From positions 1-54,565 of the forward strand of contig NZ_BCVA01000042.1 in the NCBI RefSeq assembly GCF_001591505.1: a stretch of 54,565 nt of DNA, in the 5' to 3' direction. Source of the stretch: Neobacillus niacini NBRC 15566 (lineage in GTDB: Bacteria > Bacillota > Bacilli > Bacillales > Cytobacillaceae). The translations under genes and the position numbers were made by a program. Positions within the stretch are counted from its first letter, which is position 1, and the number at the start of each line of letters is the position of its first letter. The notes below the pieces were generated by a model. The model saw only the letters and a program-made list of their open reading frames with translations, was not told the DNA's origin and ran no database searches. Positions 45,079 to 52,523 of the stretch are shown here, in pieces.

Positions 45079-46394
45079 TCATGATTAATAATCTTAGAGA
45101 AATGCAACCCCAGGAAAAGCAAGAAGTCCGAATATCGGGGGATTGGCAAGAAGAATTGCAAAAATCTGATAAGGGGAAAGTTTTAAGCAATGCTAACAAT
45201 GTATTAGTAATTCTCCAAAATGATGAAAAAGTGAAGGGGAAATTTGCTTTTAATCTATTAACCAATAAGACAGAAATCGTTGGTAAGGTACCTTGGATTC
45301 GGTTGACTGAAGACAAGGGAATGACAGATTACGATGATTCTTGTTTAAGAAACTATTTATCTATTCATTACGGCGTAAAAGGTAGGGAGATTGTGTATGA
45401 CGCCTTGAATCAAGTTGTTGCTAATAAAAAATACCACCCTATAAGGGATTATCTATTAAACCTTGAATGGGACGGAAAACCTCGTTTGACTCATTTGCTA
45501 ATTGACTTTTTTGGTGCTGAAAATACTGAATTAATTAGAATGCAGACCCTGTTAACATTTGTGGCAGCAGTTAAAAGAGTACTTCAGCCGGGGTGTAAAT
45601 GGGATTATGTACTTACATTAAAGGGTGACCAAGGATTAGGTAAGTCTTCATTTTTCCAGAAGTTAGCCGTAATGAATGATTGGTTTAATGATTCCTTAGA
45701 TGATATGCGGGGAAAAGACGCTAAAGAACAACTTGTTGGGAATTGGATTATTGAACTAGGTGAAATGGCGGCGGTAAGTAAAGGTGACCAAAAAAGGATT
45801 AAACAGTTCATCACATCAACATATGATCAATATAGACCTGCTTACGGTAGAAGAACGATTACTGTACCAAGGCAATGTATTTTTGTGGCAACGACTAACG
45901 ATGAATTACCTCTAAAAGATGATACAGGTGGCAGACGTTGGTGGATAGTTGATGTTGAAGAAAAATGGTTTGAAAAAAAATTTCCGTTAGAAGTTGACCA
46001 AATATGGGCTGAGGCTGTCTATTGGTACCAAGAAATGGAAGATAATAACCAGCCATTAAAATTGCCGGATCATCTGGAAAAAGAGGCAAGAAAAATACAG
46101 ACTCAAAATACAGACAAGGGACATTATGCGGGTATTATCGAAGAAGTTCTTCAAAGGGGATATTACGAGGAATATGACCGTATGGCTGGCGTGTATAAAA
46201 AGGTACCTATAAATGAAACTTGTGCCTTACATGTGTGGGAAAAAGTTTTAGGACGATATAGAGACCAATTAAACTCTGCACATGCTAGAGATATCAATGC
46301 TGTATTTAAAACACTCGATGGCTGGGAACTGCGAGGAAGAATTAAGTTTGGCGAATACGGCAAACAAAATGTTTATAAGCGAAAGGACAGTTAG
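45054..46394 (+). CDS. VirE/VapE-like replication helicase
   Basis: The 446-residue protein matches the virulence-associated E P-loop family: Walker A GDQGLGKSSFFQK near residue 190, WIIELGEMAAV (Walker B region), TSTYDQYRPAYGR and FVATTNDELPLKDDTGGRRW. VapE proteins are SF3/AAA+-type helicases used by phage-inducible islands to replicate. It overlaps the zinc-finger gene and is followed by the repeat-rich candidate origin. The ATG at 45054 has GGAG about 12 bases upstream. Confidence 0.9.
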   Translation: MEWSDKQLVMINNLREMQPQEKQEVRISGDWQEELQKSDKGKVLSNANNVLVILQNDEKVKGKFAFNLLTNKTEIVGKVPWIRLTEDKGMTDYDDSCLRNYLSIHYGVKGREIVYDALNQVVANKKYHPIRDYLLNLEWDGKPRLTHLLIDFFGAENTELIRMQTLLTFVAAVKRVLQPGCKWDYVLTLKGDQGLGKSSFFQKLAVMNDWFNDSLDDMRGKDAKEQLVGNWIIELGEMAAVSKGDQKRIKQFITSTYDQYRPAYGRRTITVPRQCIFVATTNDELPLKDDTGGRRWWIVDVEEKWFEKKFPLEVDQIWAEAVYWYQEMEDNNQPLKLPDHLEKEARKIQTQNTDKGHYAGIIEEVLQRGYYEEYDRMAGVYKKVPINETCALHVWEKVLGRYRDQLNSAHARDINAVFKTLDGWELRGRIKFGEYGKQNVYKRKDS

Positions 46395-46629
46395 GACAAA
46401 TAAAGGACAGATAAGTTTGGTATCTGTCCTTCTGTTCCCGCCTTACAGCCACAAGGGATAGAGTAGTTAAAGGACAGATAGGACAAATGTTTTCTATTAA
46501 ACTATAAATTTATTAATAAAACATTTACTAGACTAAGTAGGTTTTATCTGTCCATCTGTCCTCATGATGGCTCACGCCTAGAGCCACAAGGCATAGAGCC
46601 AGGACATATACTCGGACAAATATCTGTCC
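46385..46629. repeat. Candidate replication origin: GGACA iterons flanking an AT-rich core
   Basis: Eleven GGACA/TGTCC elements occur in 245 bases in two groups (46385-46485 and 46549-46629), separated by a 60-base AT-rich stretch. They include a perfect AAGGACAGATA/TATCTGTCCTT inverted repeat (46403-46431) and a GCCACAAGG-[GC]-ATAGAG direct repeat near 46448 and 46583. The layout, just downstream of the helicase gene, resembles known SaPI origins. Function is inferred. Confidence 0.6.
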
Positions 46630-46650
46630 TTTAATAATTAGTAGGATAGG

Positions 46651-47196
46651 GTGATTACTATTAATGCCTTTTACTATAAATATACGGATGAAGAAATAAA
46701 GGAACTTTTACGTAGCTTGTCTATTCTTGTTGATACCAGAGAAAAACAGAATCAGCATATCCTCCAATACTTTAATGATAAAGCTATTCCTTATGAATCT
46801 GTAAAATTGGATACCGGTGATTATAGCGTCATGCTACCAGCGAATCCGGGGCTAGGTATAATTCGTAACCTTTATTTCCCGGTAGCCGTTGAACGGAAAA
46901 ACTCCTTGAATGAATTGGTCCAGTCCATAAAGGATAGAACTAGGTTTGAAAACGAGCTCGTACGCAGCCAGAAATTTAGATTCCTACTTATGATCGAGGA
47001 CCCTAGCGGCTATGAAAATATCTTACGAGGAAATTACCAAAGCAAGTACGACCCTAAAGCTCTTATGGGTTCGTTAAAATCTTTTGAAACAAGGTATGGT
47101 TTTACTACAGTATTTATTCCTAAAGAAGTAGCCGGTCACTATCTGTATTACGAGTTTTACTATTTTGTAAGAAATTACTTGAAAGGTGCTCTCTAG
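46651..47196 (+). CDS. ERCC4-type nuclease-like protein with altered catalytic motif
   Basis: The 181-residue protein has the ERCC4/XPF nuclease fold: LVDTREKQ (residues 26-33), KLDTGDYSV (Asp57) and VAVERKNSLNEL (Glu81-Arg82-Lys83). The canonical motif is GD-Xn-ERK-X3-D; here the last Asp is Asn87 (AAT). The protein may be weakly active or structural. It begins with GTG, just after the candidate origin, and 29 bases before the terminase gene. Phages and satellites use such nucleases in recombination or host takeover. Confidence 0.85.
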   Translation: MITINAFYYKYTDEEIKELLRSLSILVDTREKQNQHILQYFNDKAIPYESVKLDTGDYSVMLPANPGLGIIRNLYFPVAVERKNSLNELVQSIKDRTRFENELVRSQKFRFLLMIEDPSGYENILRGNYQSKYDPKALMGSLKSFETRYGFTTVFIPKEVAGHYLYYEFYYFVRNYLKGAL

Positions 47197-47225
47197 TAGT
47201 TTAAGTCGGAAAGGTGGGCTAAACG

Positions 47226-47621
47226 ATGGATAATTGCTTAACGAGAAAACAACAAGCCTTCGTTCTAGAGTATATTAAAGACCGCAATGGCACACAAGCA
47301 GCAAAAAGAGCCGGATACAGTGAACGAAGGGCGTCTGAAATATCTTGGCAGCAACTACAGAAAACTACAGTTTTGAAGGCTATACAAGAACTCCAGGACG
47401 AGATCGAGCAACAATTAAGAATGCGATTTGTTGAAGACGCTATAAAGGCAAGGGAAGTTCTGAGGGGAATACTGGATAATCCGGACAGTACAGACCGGGA
47501 CAAAATTACAGCTGCTCGTGATTTACTGGATAGAGCTGGATTTAAACCGGTTGAGAAAAAGGAATTAAGTGGTTCCGGTTCGGGGAATCCAATTGAAATA
47601 AAGTTCGTTGACCCTTCTTAA
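47226..47621 (+). CDS. Phage terminase small subunit
   Basis: The 131-residue protein begins LTRKQQAFVLEYIKDRNGTQ and AAKRAGYSERRASEISWQQL, the DNA-binding helix-turn-helix of small terminase subunits, then a helical oligomerisation part and a disordered SGSGSGN tail. AAAGGTGGG precedes the ATG. There is no large terminase or structural gene in the island. In Gram-positive phage satellites such an orphan TerS redirects helper-phage packaging to the element; that role is inferred. Confidence 0.88.
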   Translation: MDNCLTRKQQAFVLEYIKDRNGTQAAKRAGYSERRASEISWQQLQKTTVLKAIQELQDEIEQQLRMRFVEDAIKAREVLRGILDNPDSTDRDKITAARDLLDRAGFKPVEKKELSGSGSGNPIEIKFVDPS

Positions 47622-47646
47622 GGTTATGGATTATTAATAAGATAAA

Positions 47647-47670
47647 GCCACCATTCTTCTGAATGGTGGC
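47647..47670. terminator. Bidirectional terminator between terS and integrase
   Basis: GCCACCATTC and GAATGGTGGC form a perfect 10-base stem with a 4-base loop between convergent genes. Confidence 0.85.
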
Positions 47671-47676
47671 CTACAA

Positions 47677-48729
47677 TTATAACCTTTTACCTTTACGGTT
47701 AAATAACCTTCTTACAGGAGAAAATTTATTGTGCTGTTGCCTTAGATGTTCAGAATCCATTTGGATGTACTTTCTGGTTGTCTGAATATCTGCATGATCC
47801 AATATTTTTTGAAGTGTGAAAACATCTCCACCATTTAAAATGTAATTTCGAGCAAAAGTATGACGGAGCATGTGAGGGTGCAATTTTGGTATATCTAATT
47901 TCTTTTTTAGACGATTTAATCGTTTTCTAAATGCGTCAGCAGTAAAATCATCACCGTAGGCGTTCATAAAGATTCGGGAGCCTTCACCAAAATATTGTTC
48001 GGTTTCATCTACCAGCTGTCTTAATCTTTTTGATATCTCTCGGCTAATGGGTATTTCTCTATGTTTTCGGTTTTTAGCGATTTCAGAGGGGACAATTAGA
48101 GTATTTTGTTGGAAACCAACATTGTCCACGGTCAGCGACATTGCCTCATTAATTCGTAAACCGGTGTCTAATAGTAGCAGTACTAACGTTTTATCCCTCC
48201 ATTGAGCAAATTGTTTATCATCATATGAACCTAGAATCATATCAATTTCAGCGTCCGCTAGCCCTTGAACTTCTTCATGTTCATCATCTTTAACCAATGG
48301 GATATTACCGGTTGGATTTTTGTTTATAATCCCTTCATCTACCAAGAATCGGAAAATCGCTTTCAAATTTCTTAACCGAATATTAATCGTGAATACAGAT
48401 AAGCCTTTTTTAGTTTTCTCTCGTTGTTCGTCACCTTGATAAGGTAATCGGTCGTTTTTTAAATAATTAATATAATTCCGTATTAGTGTACTTGTGATTT
48501 CATCAATATATCCAATATCGTGACTTAACCAATCCCGGAAATATCTAACCGTATCATGATAACCTTTGATAGTACTTTTCCGTAGCCCCTCTGCCTCCTT
48601 CGCATGAATGAAGATTTCGACAGCATTTTCAATAGAATATCGGACTTCTGGTGTCTGTCGGTCACGACGGAACTGTCGGTCATTAGTCGATTTTGTTTGT
48701 CCCCGTTGTGCAATAAATGTACGTCCCAT
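47677..48729 (-). CDS. int: Tyrosine recombinase/integrase
   Basis: The 350-residue site-specific recombinase has a SAM-like core-binding domain (residues about 33-130) and a C-terminal catalytic domain with Arg192 in GLRINEAMSL, His286 and Arg289 in HPHMLRHTF, His312 in LDHADIQTT and Tyr321 in RKYIQM, the full set for the phage integrase family. It reads away from the tRNA-Arg gene 167 bases off, as in other tRNA-integrated elements. It should integrate and excise the island at the 52-bp repeat. No excisionase gene was recognised. Confidence 0.95.
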   Translation of the reverse strand: MGRTFIAQRGQTKSTNDRQFRRDRQTPEVRYSIENAVEIFIHAKEAEGLRKSTIKGYHDTVRYFRDWLSHDIGYIDEITSTLIRNYINYLKNDRLPYQGDEQREKTKKGLSVFTINIRLRNLKAIFRFLVDEGIINKNPTGNIPLVKDDEHEEVQGLADAEIDMILGSYDDKQFAQWRDKTLVLLLLDTGLRINEAMSLTVDNVGFQQNTLIVPSEIAKNRKHREIPISREISKRLRQLVDETEQYFGEGSRIFMNAYGDDFTADAFRKRLNRLKKKLDIPKLHPHMLRHTFARNYILNGGDVFTLQKILDHADIQTTRKYIQMDSEHLRQQHNKFSPVRRLFNRKGKRL

Positions 48730-48814
48730 AAGTTAATTTGCCCCCTATTTGAATGGCTGCATGTCCTAAAGTCACAAAATTTCAGGTCCTACAGTGTGCC
48801 AAAAAAACAGCAAA

Positions 48815-48885
48815 AAACGCTGATTATACGCTACATATTAACCGATATAAAATAACGGTTAAATAGCGTAAGAACAGCGTTTCAA
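48815..48885. repeat. Nested inverted repeats between integrase and tRNA-Arg
   Basis: AACGCTG ... TACGCTA ... AACCG faces CGGTT ... TAGCGTA ... CAGCGTT as a long imperfect dyad. The ACGCTA units also occur beside the left att site. They may be integrase-arm sites, or a terminator for the tRNA. Confidence 0.45.
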
Positions 48886-48894
48886 GGCATTTGT

Positions 48895-48946
48895 ACGTCC
48901 CGAAGAGGATTCGAACCTCCGACCTACAGTTTAGGAAACTGTTGCT
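48895..48946. repeat. attR: 52-bp repeat within tRNA-Arg
   Basis: Identical to 29641-29692. It covers the last part of the tRNA (acceptor 3' strand, T arm, variable region and anticodon arm) plus two bases outside. The integrated copy keeps the tRNA complete. Confidence 0.92.
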
Positions 48947-48969
48947 CTATCCTGCTGAGCTATCGGGAC
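48897..48969 (-). tRNA. tRNA-Arg (anticodon CCU)
   Basis: The 73-base minus-strand sequence folds into a standard cloverleaf: acceptor GTCCCGA/TCGGGAC, D arm GCTC/GAGC, anticodon stem ACAGT/ACTGT around loop TTCCTAA (anticodon CCT), and T arm GGAGG/CCTCT with loop TTCGAAT. CCA is not encoded. It is the integration target of the island and reads toward it. Confidence 0.95.
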
Positions 48970-49037
48970 ACTTTTATTGGGAACGTTACTTATTATAAAT
49001 AGTTAGAGGTAAAAGGTCAATAAGCAAATACCCAAAA

Positions 49038-49745
49038 CTAACCAAGTCTTTTTTTTCGGAATATTAACCAAACGATAAGACTAAGGGATATTAATAAAAA
49101 CTCCATTGATAAGATGTACCAAGGATACGGCCCTAAAAGATCCAATAGGCTTGGACTCTTCGGTTTATAACTTAAAAACATATAATTTCCGTCGACTGCT
49201 TTATTTATGACCATAATGATTGGCATTAAAACATTCAAAAAGACGAACAATTTTACAACCGACCAAATGGTTGGTCGATAGCCTACCACCCAAGTGAAAT
49301 AAAAGACCACCCAAATGTCCATTAAATGGGTATAAAAAAAATGAAAAAAGCGAAAATGAGGAAAGTCAAAATTTAATAATGGTGTAAAGATAGCTTGAGA
49401 AGCTCCCAATAAAGCTGTAAATAACAATATTTCATATATGATTTTTTTCCTCGTTAATAATAACAACACCGATAATACCAGGCTGATACTGCATAATTCT
49501 AATGGAATGGCATGACTGACGTCCCACATGTCATTGACACTCATCCAAATATGGTACGTTACTTCTATTAGTAGTAGAGATAACCCTGCCGTTACCTCTG
49601 CTTTTCTCCACTTAATATCCTTTAGAGTTTCTCTATTGATATAAATTAAGACAGCGCCTAAAAATAGAAGGGTTATAATCACAAAATGGCTGATAGAAAA
49701 CATTTCAAAATTAAATTCCTTATAACTGCCTCCAAACCATCCCAT
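49038..49745 (-). CDS. YwaF-like (TIGR02206) membrane protein
   Basis: The 235-residue protein has seven hydrophobic segments and matches the YwaF family (IPLELCSISLVLSV, HFFYTHLMDIWVVFYF, LGPYPWYILSME). The ATG at 49745 (MGWFGGSYKEF) follows GGGTGG; the frame extends upstream to 49814 but without support. It is a stand-alone minus-strand gene between the tRNA and mutS and belongs to the core chromosome. Function unknown. Confidence 0.85.
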   Translation of the reverse strand: MGWFGGSYKEFNFEMFSISHFVIITLLFLGAVLIYINRETLKDIKWRKAEVTAGLSLLLIEVTYHIWMSVNDMWDVSHAIPLELCSISLVLSVLLLLTRKKIIYEILLFTALLGASQAIFTPLLNFDFPHFRFFHFFYTHLMDIWVVFYFTWVVGYRPTIWSVVKLFVFLNVLMPIIMVINKAVDGNYMFLSYKPKSPSLLDLLGPYPWYILSMEFLLISLSLIVWLIFRKKRLG

Positions 49746-49907
49746 GAGGACCACCCTTTTCGATTTTGTACTATAAATTATATGCAAGGAAGTAGAATCC
49801 ACGAACATTATCATTAAAAGAAATTTCTACCTAATATAAGTTTACCTGATATATGATATAATAGTTTGTCGAAGATACTCGAAATGATTAAACAAGTGGA
49901 GGTCATT

Positions 49908-52511
49908 ATGGCTGGTTATACGCCGATGATACAACAATACTTAACCGTGAAGGCAGATTATCAGGATGCCTTTTTATTTTTTCGCTTAGGCGATTTCTAT
50001 GAAATGTTCTTTGATGATGCCATCAAAGCATCACAAGAATTAGAGATAACGTTAACGAGCAGAGAGGGCGGCACAGAAGAACGGATCCCAATGTGCGGAG
50101 TACCCTATCATTCTGCACCGAACTATATTGAACAGCTTATTTCAAAAGGCTATAAAGTGGCGATATGTGAGCAGATGGAAGATGCCAAGCAAACCAAAGG
50201 CATGGTAAGACGGGAAGTTGTCCAGCTTATCACACCGGGAACGGTAATGGATGGCAAGTCATTAACCGATAAAGAAAATAACTACATCGCTTCAATTTCA
50301 TATTTTGATGATCAAACCTATGGTTTTGCCTATACCGATCTTTCAACAGGTGAAAGCAAAGTTACCCAGTTGTCAGGTAATTTTGATGAAGTTTTAAATG
50401 AACTTGCAGTTTTAAGTACAAAAGAAGTGGTTGTGGCAAGTAGTTTTGACGCTGAACTACAACGGAAAATGCGGGAACGTGATGTCTTAGCCATTTCGTT
50501 TGAAGATAATAGTTCAATAGAGATGAATTTTTCCAATCTCTTGGACAATCTCAATCAAGATAAGCTAAAACAAAGTGCAGCGAGGCTGTTTCACTATCTA
50601 TACCGCTCCCAAAAGCGAAGTCTTGACCACCTACAGCCCGTGACTACTTATCAAATCCATCAATATATGAAAATTGATTACTATTCAAAACGAAATCTTG
50701 AATTGACAGAAACTATTCGCTCTAAAGGGAAGAAAGGCTCCTTACTGTGGCTGTTGGATGAAACGATGACCGCTATGGGCGGCAGGATGCTGAAAACGTG
50801 GATAGATCGTCCATTACTGTCTCAAGATGAAATTGAGCACCGTCAAACCATTGTAGAAGTATTGATGAACAAGTATTTTGAACGTCAGGAGCTGCGTGAA
50901 AAGTTAACCGAAGTTTATGATTTAGAGCGGTTGGCGGGCCGTGTGGCATTTGGAAATGTGAATGCCCGCGATCTTGTTCAATTAAAGCGCTCATTAATGC
51001 AGATTCCGTATTTAAAACAAATTCTTCATGGAATGGAGCATGAAGTTGTAAAACAGATTGCCGATTCACTTGATCCTTGTGAAGAAGTAACAGATTTATT
51101 AGAGCTGGCCATAGTTGATAATCCTCCTCTTTCACTGAAAGAAGGGAATATCATCCGCGACGGATACAATGATCAGTTGGATCAATATCGTTATGCCAGC
51201 CGAAATGGGAAAACCTGGATTGCTCAGCTTGAACGTGAAGAGCGGGAAAAGACGGGGATTAAATCTCTAAAGGTAGGTTTTAACAGAGTATTTGGTTACT
51301 ATATTGAGGTTACCCGTGCAAACCTTCATCTGTTAACCGAAGGACAGTATGAACGCAAACAAACCTTAACCAATGCAGAACGCTTTATCACCCCGGATTT
51401 GAAAGAAAAAGAAGCATTAATTTTAGAAGCAGAAGAAAAATGCGGAGAGCTTGAATATGAACTGTTTACGGAAATTCGTGAGATTGTCAAAGAACATATT
51501 CCACGCCTTCAGGCTGCTGCAAAAGCAGTAAGTGAACTTGATGTGCTCCAATGCTTTGCAGAAGTGAGTGAAAACCGCCGCTATGTAAAACCGCAGTTTT
51601 CCACAGAAGGTAAAGTGGTTATAAAAGAAGGCAGACATCCTGTGGTTGAAAAAGTGTTGAATGCACAAGAGTATGTCGCGAACGATTGCTTTATGGACGG
51701 CGACCGTGAAGTTCTTCTTATCACGGGTCCAAACATGAGCGGTAAAAGTACGTACATGCGTCAAGTTGCTTTAACTGCCATCTTAGCGCAGATTGGCTGT
51801 TATGTACCGGCAGATGAAGCGGTTCTGCCTATTTTTGACCAAGTGTTTACAAGAATTGGGGCAGCGGATGATTTGATCTCTGGCCAAAGTACGTTTATGG
51901 TCGAAATGCTTGAAGCTAGAAATGCCTTGACTAATGCCACGCAAAACAGCTTAATTTTATTTGATGAAATTGGCCGCGGTACTTCTACCTATGATGGAAT
52001 GGCATTGGCTCAAGCGATTATTGAATACATCCATAAATATATTGGTGCGAAAACACTGTTTTCAACTCATTACCATGAATTAACCGCTTTAGACCATCAG
52101 TTAGAGAAATTAAAGAACATCCACGTTAGTGCGATTGAACACAATGGAAAACTTGTTTTCCTTCATAAAATAAAAGAAGGACCGACGGATAAGAGTTACG
52201 GAATACACGTTGCTCAATTAGCAGAGCTTCCGAAGGAATTAATCAATCGTGCCAATGAAATTTTATCAGCACTTGAAAAACCAGATGTACAATCTGTACA
52301 ACCTGTACCTGTAAAAAGTGCAGTAAAGCAAATCGAAGAGCATCCGGCACAGCTGTCATTTTTTGATGAACCGAAAGAGCCAAAGAAACAAGAGCTTTCT
52401 TCTAAAGAAAAGAAAGTGATTGATAAAATGAAAGAAATAGATTTATTAGATATCACTCCGCTTCAAGCGATTAATCTCTTGTACGAGCTTCAAAAGAAGT
52501 TAAAAAGCTAG
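49908..52511 (+). CDS. mutS: DNA mismatch repair protein MutS
   Basis: The 867-residue protein has the mismatch-recognition N-terminal domain with FRLGDFYEMFFDDA (Phe-x-Glu motif), connector, lever and clamp regions, and the C-terminal ABC-type ATPase with Walker A GPNMSGKSTYMRQ and Walker B LILFDEIGRGTSTYDG. ATG 49908 (MAGYTPMIQQYL) is chosen because GGAGG lies at a proper distance. It recognises mismatches and recruits MutL, encoded 12 bases downstream. Length is normal. Confidence 0.98.
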   Translation: MAGYTPMIQQYLTVKADYQDAFLFFRLGDFYEMFFDDAIKASQELEITLTSREGGTEERIPMCGVPYHSAPNYIEQLISKGYKVAICEQMEDAKQTKGMVRREVVQLITPGTVMDGKSLTDKENNYIASISYFDDQTYGFAYTDLSTGESKVTQLSGNFDEVLNELAVLSTKEVVVASSFDAELQRKMRERDVLAISFEDNSSIEMNFSNLLDNLNQDKLKQSAARLFHYLYRSQKRSLDHLQPVTTYQIHQYMKIDYYSKRNLELTETIRSKGKKGSLLWLLDETMTAMGGRMLKTWIDRPLLSQDEIEHRQTIVEVLMNKYFERQELREKLTEVYDLERLAGRVAFGNVNARDLVQLKRSLMQIPYLKQILHGMEHEVVKQIADSLDPCEEVTDLLELAIVDNPPLSLKEGNIIRDGYNDQLDQYRYASRNGKTWIAQLEREEREKTGIKSLKVGFNRVFGYYIEVTRANLHLLTEGQYERKQTLTNAERFITPDLKEKEALILEAEEKCGELEYELFTEIREIVKEHIPRLQAAAKAVSELDVLQCFAEVSENRRYVKPQFSTEGKVVIKEGRHPVVEKVLNAQEYVANDCFMDGDREVLLITGPNMSGKSTYMRQVALTAILAQIGCYVPADEAVLPIFDQVFTRIGAADDLISGQSTFMVEMLEARNALTNATQNSLILFDEIGRGTSTYDGMALAQAIIEYIHKYIGAKTLFSTHYHELTALDHQLEKLKNIHVSAIEHNGKLVFLHKIKEGPTDKSYGIHVAQLAELPKELINRANEILSALEKPDVQSVQPVPVKSAVKQIEEHPAQLSFFDEPKEPKKQELSSKEKKVIDKMKEIDLLDITPLQAINLLYELQKKLKS

Positions 52512-52523
52512 GAGGTGACACGT

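Larger units (their letters stand above)
29641..48946. mobile_element. Integrative island in tRNA-Arg(CCU), phage-satellite-like, carrying defence cargo
   Basis: The element of about 19.3 kb is bounded by a perfect 52-bp direct repeat and has its tyrosine integrase next to the tRNA. Replication and packaging-type genes (XRE, CHC2 zinc-finger protein, VirE/VapE helicase, ERCC4-like nuclease, small terminase subunit) occupy the right half, and defence genes the left half. No large terminase, portal, capsid, tail or lysis gene is present, so it is not a complete prophage. Mobilisation by a helper phage is inferred from the orphan small terminase gene. Confidence 0.9.

Noticed and set aside
46385..46629. 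CRISPR or transposon ends in the GGACA-rich region
   Set aside because: Elements are short, irregularly spaced and in both orientations; no transposase or target duplication is seen.
29641..48946. Calling the island a complete prophage
   Set aside because: Integrase, replication genes and a small terminase are present, but no large terminase, portal, capsid, tail, holin or lysin gene can be found.
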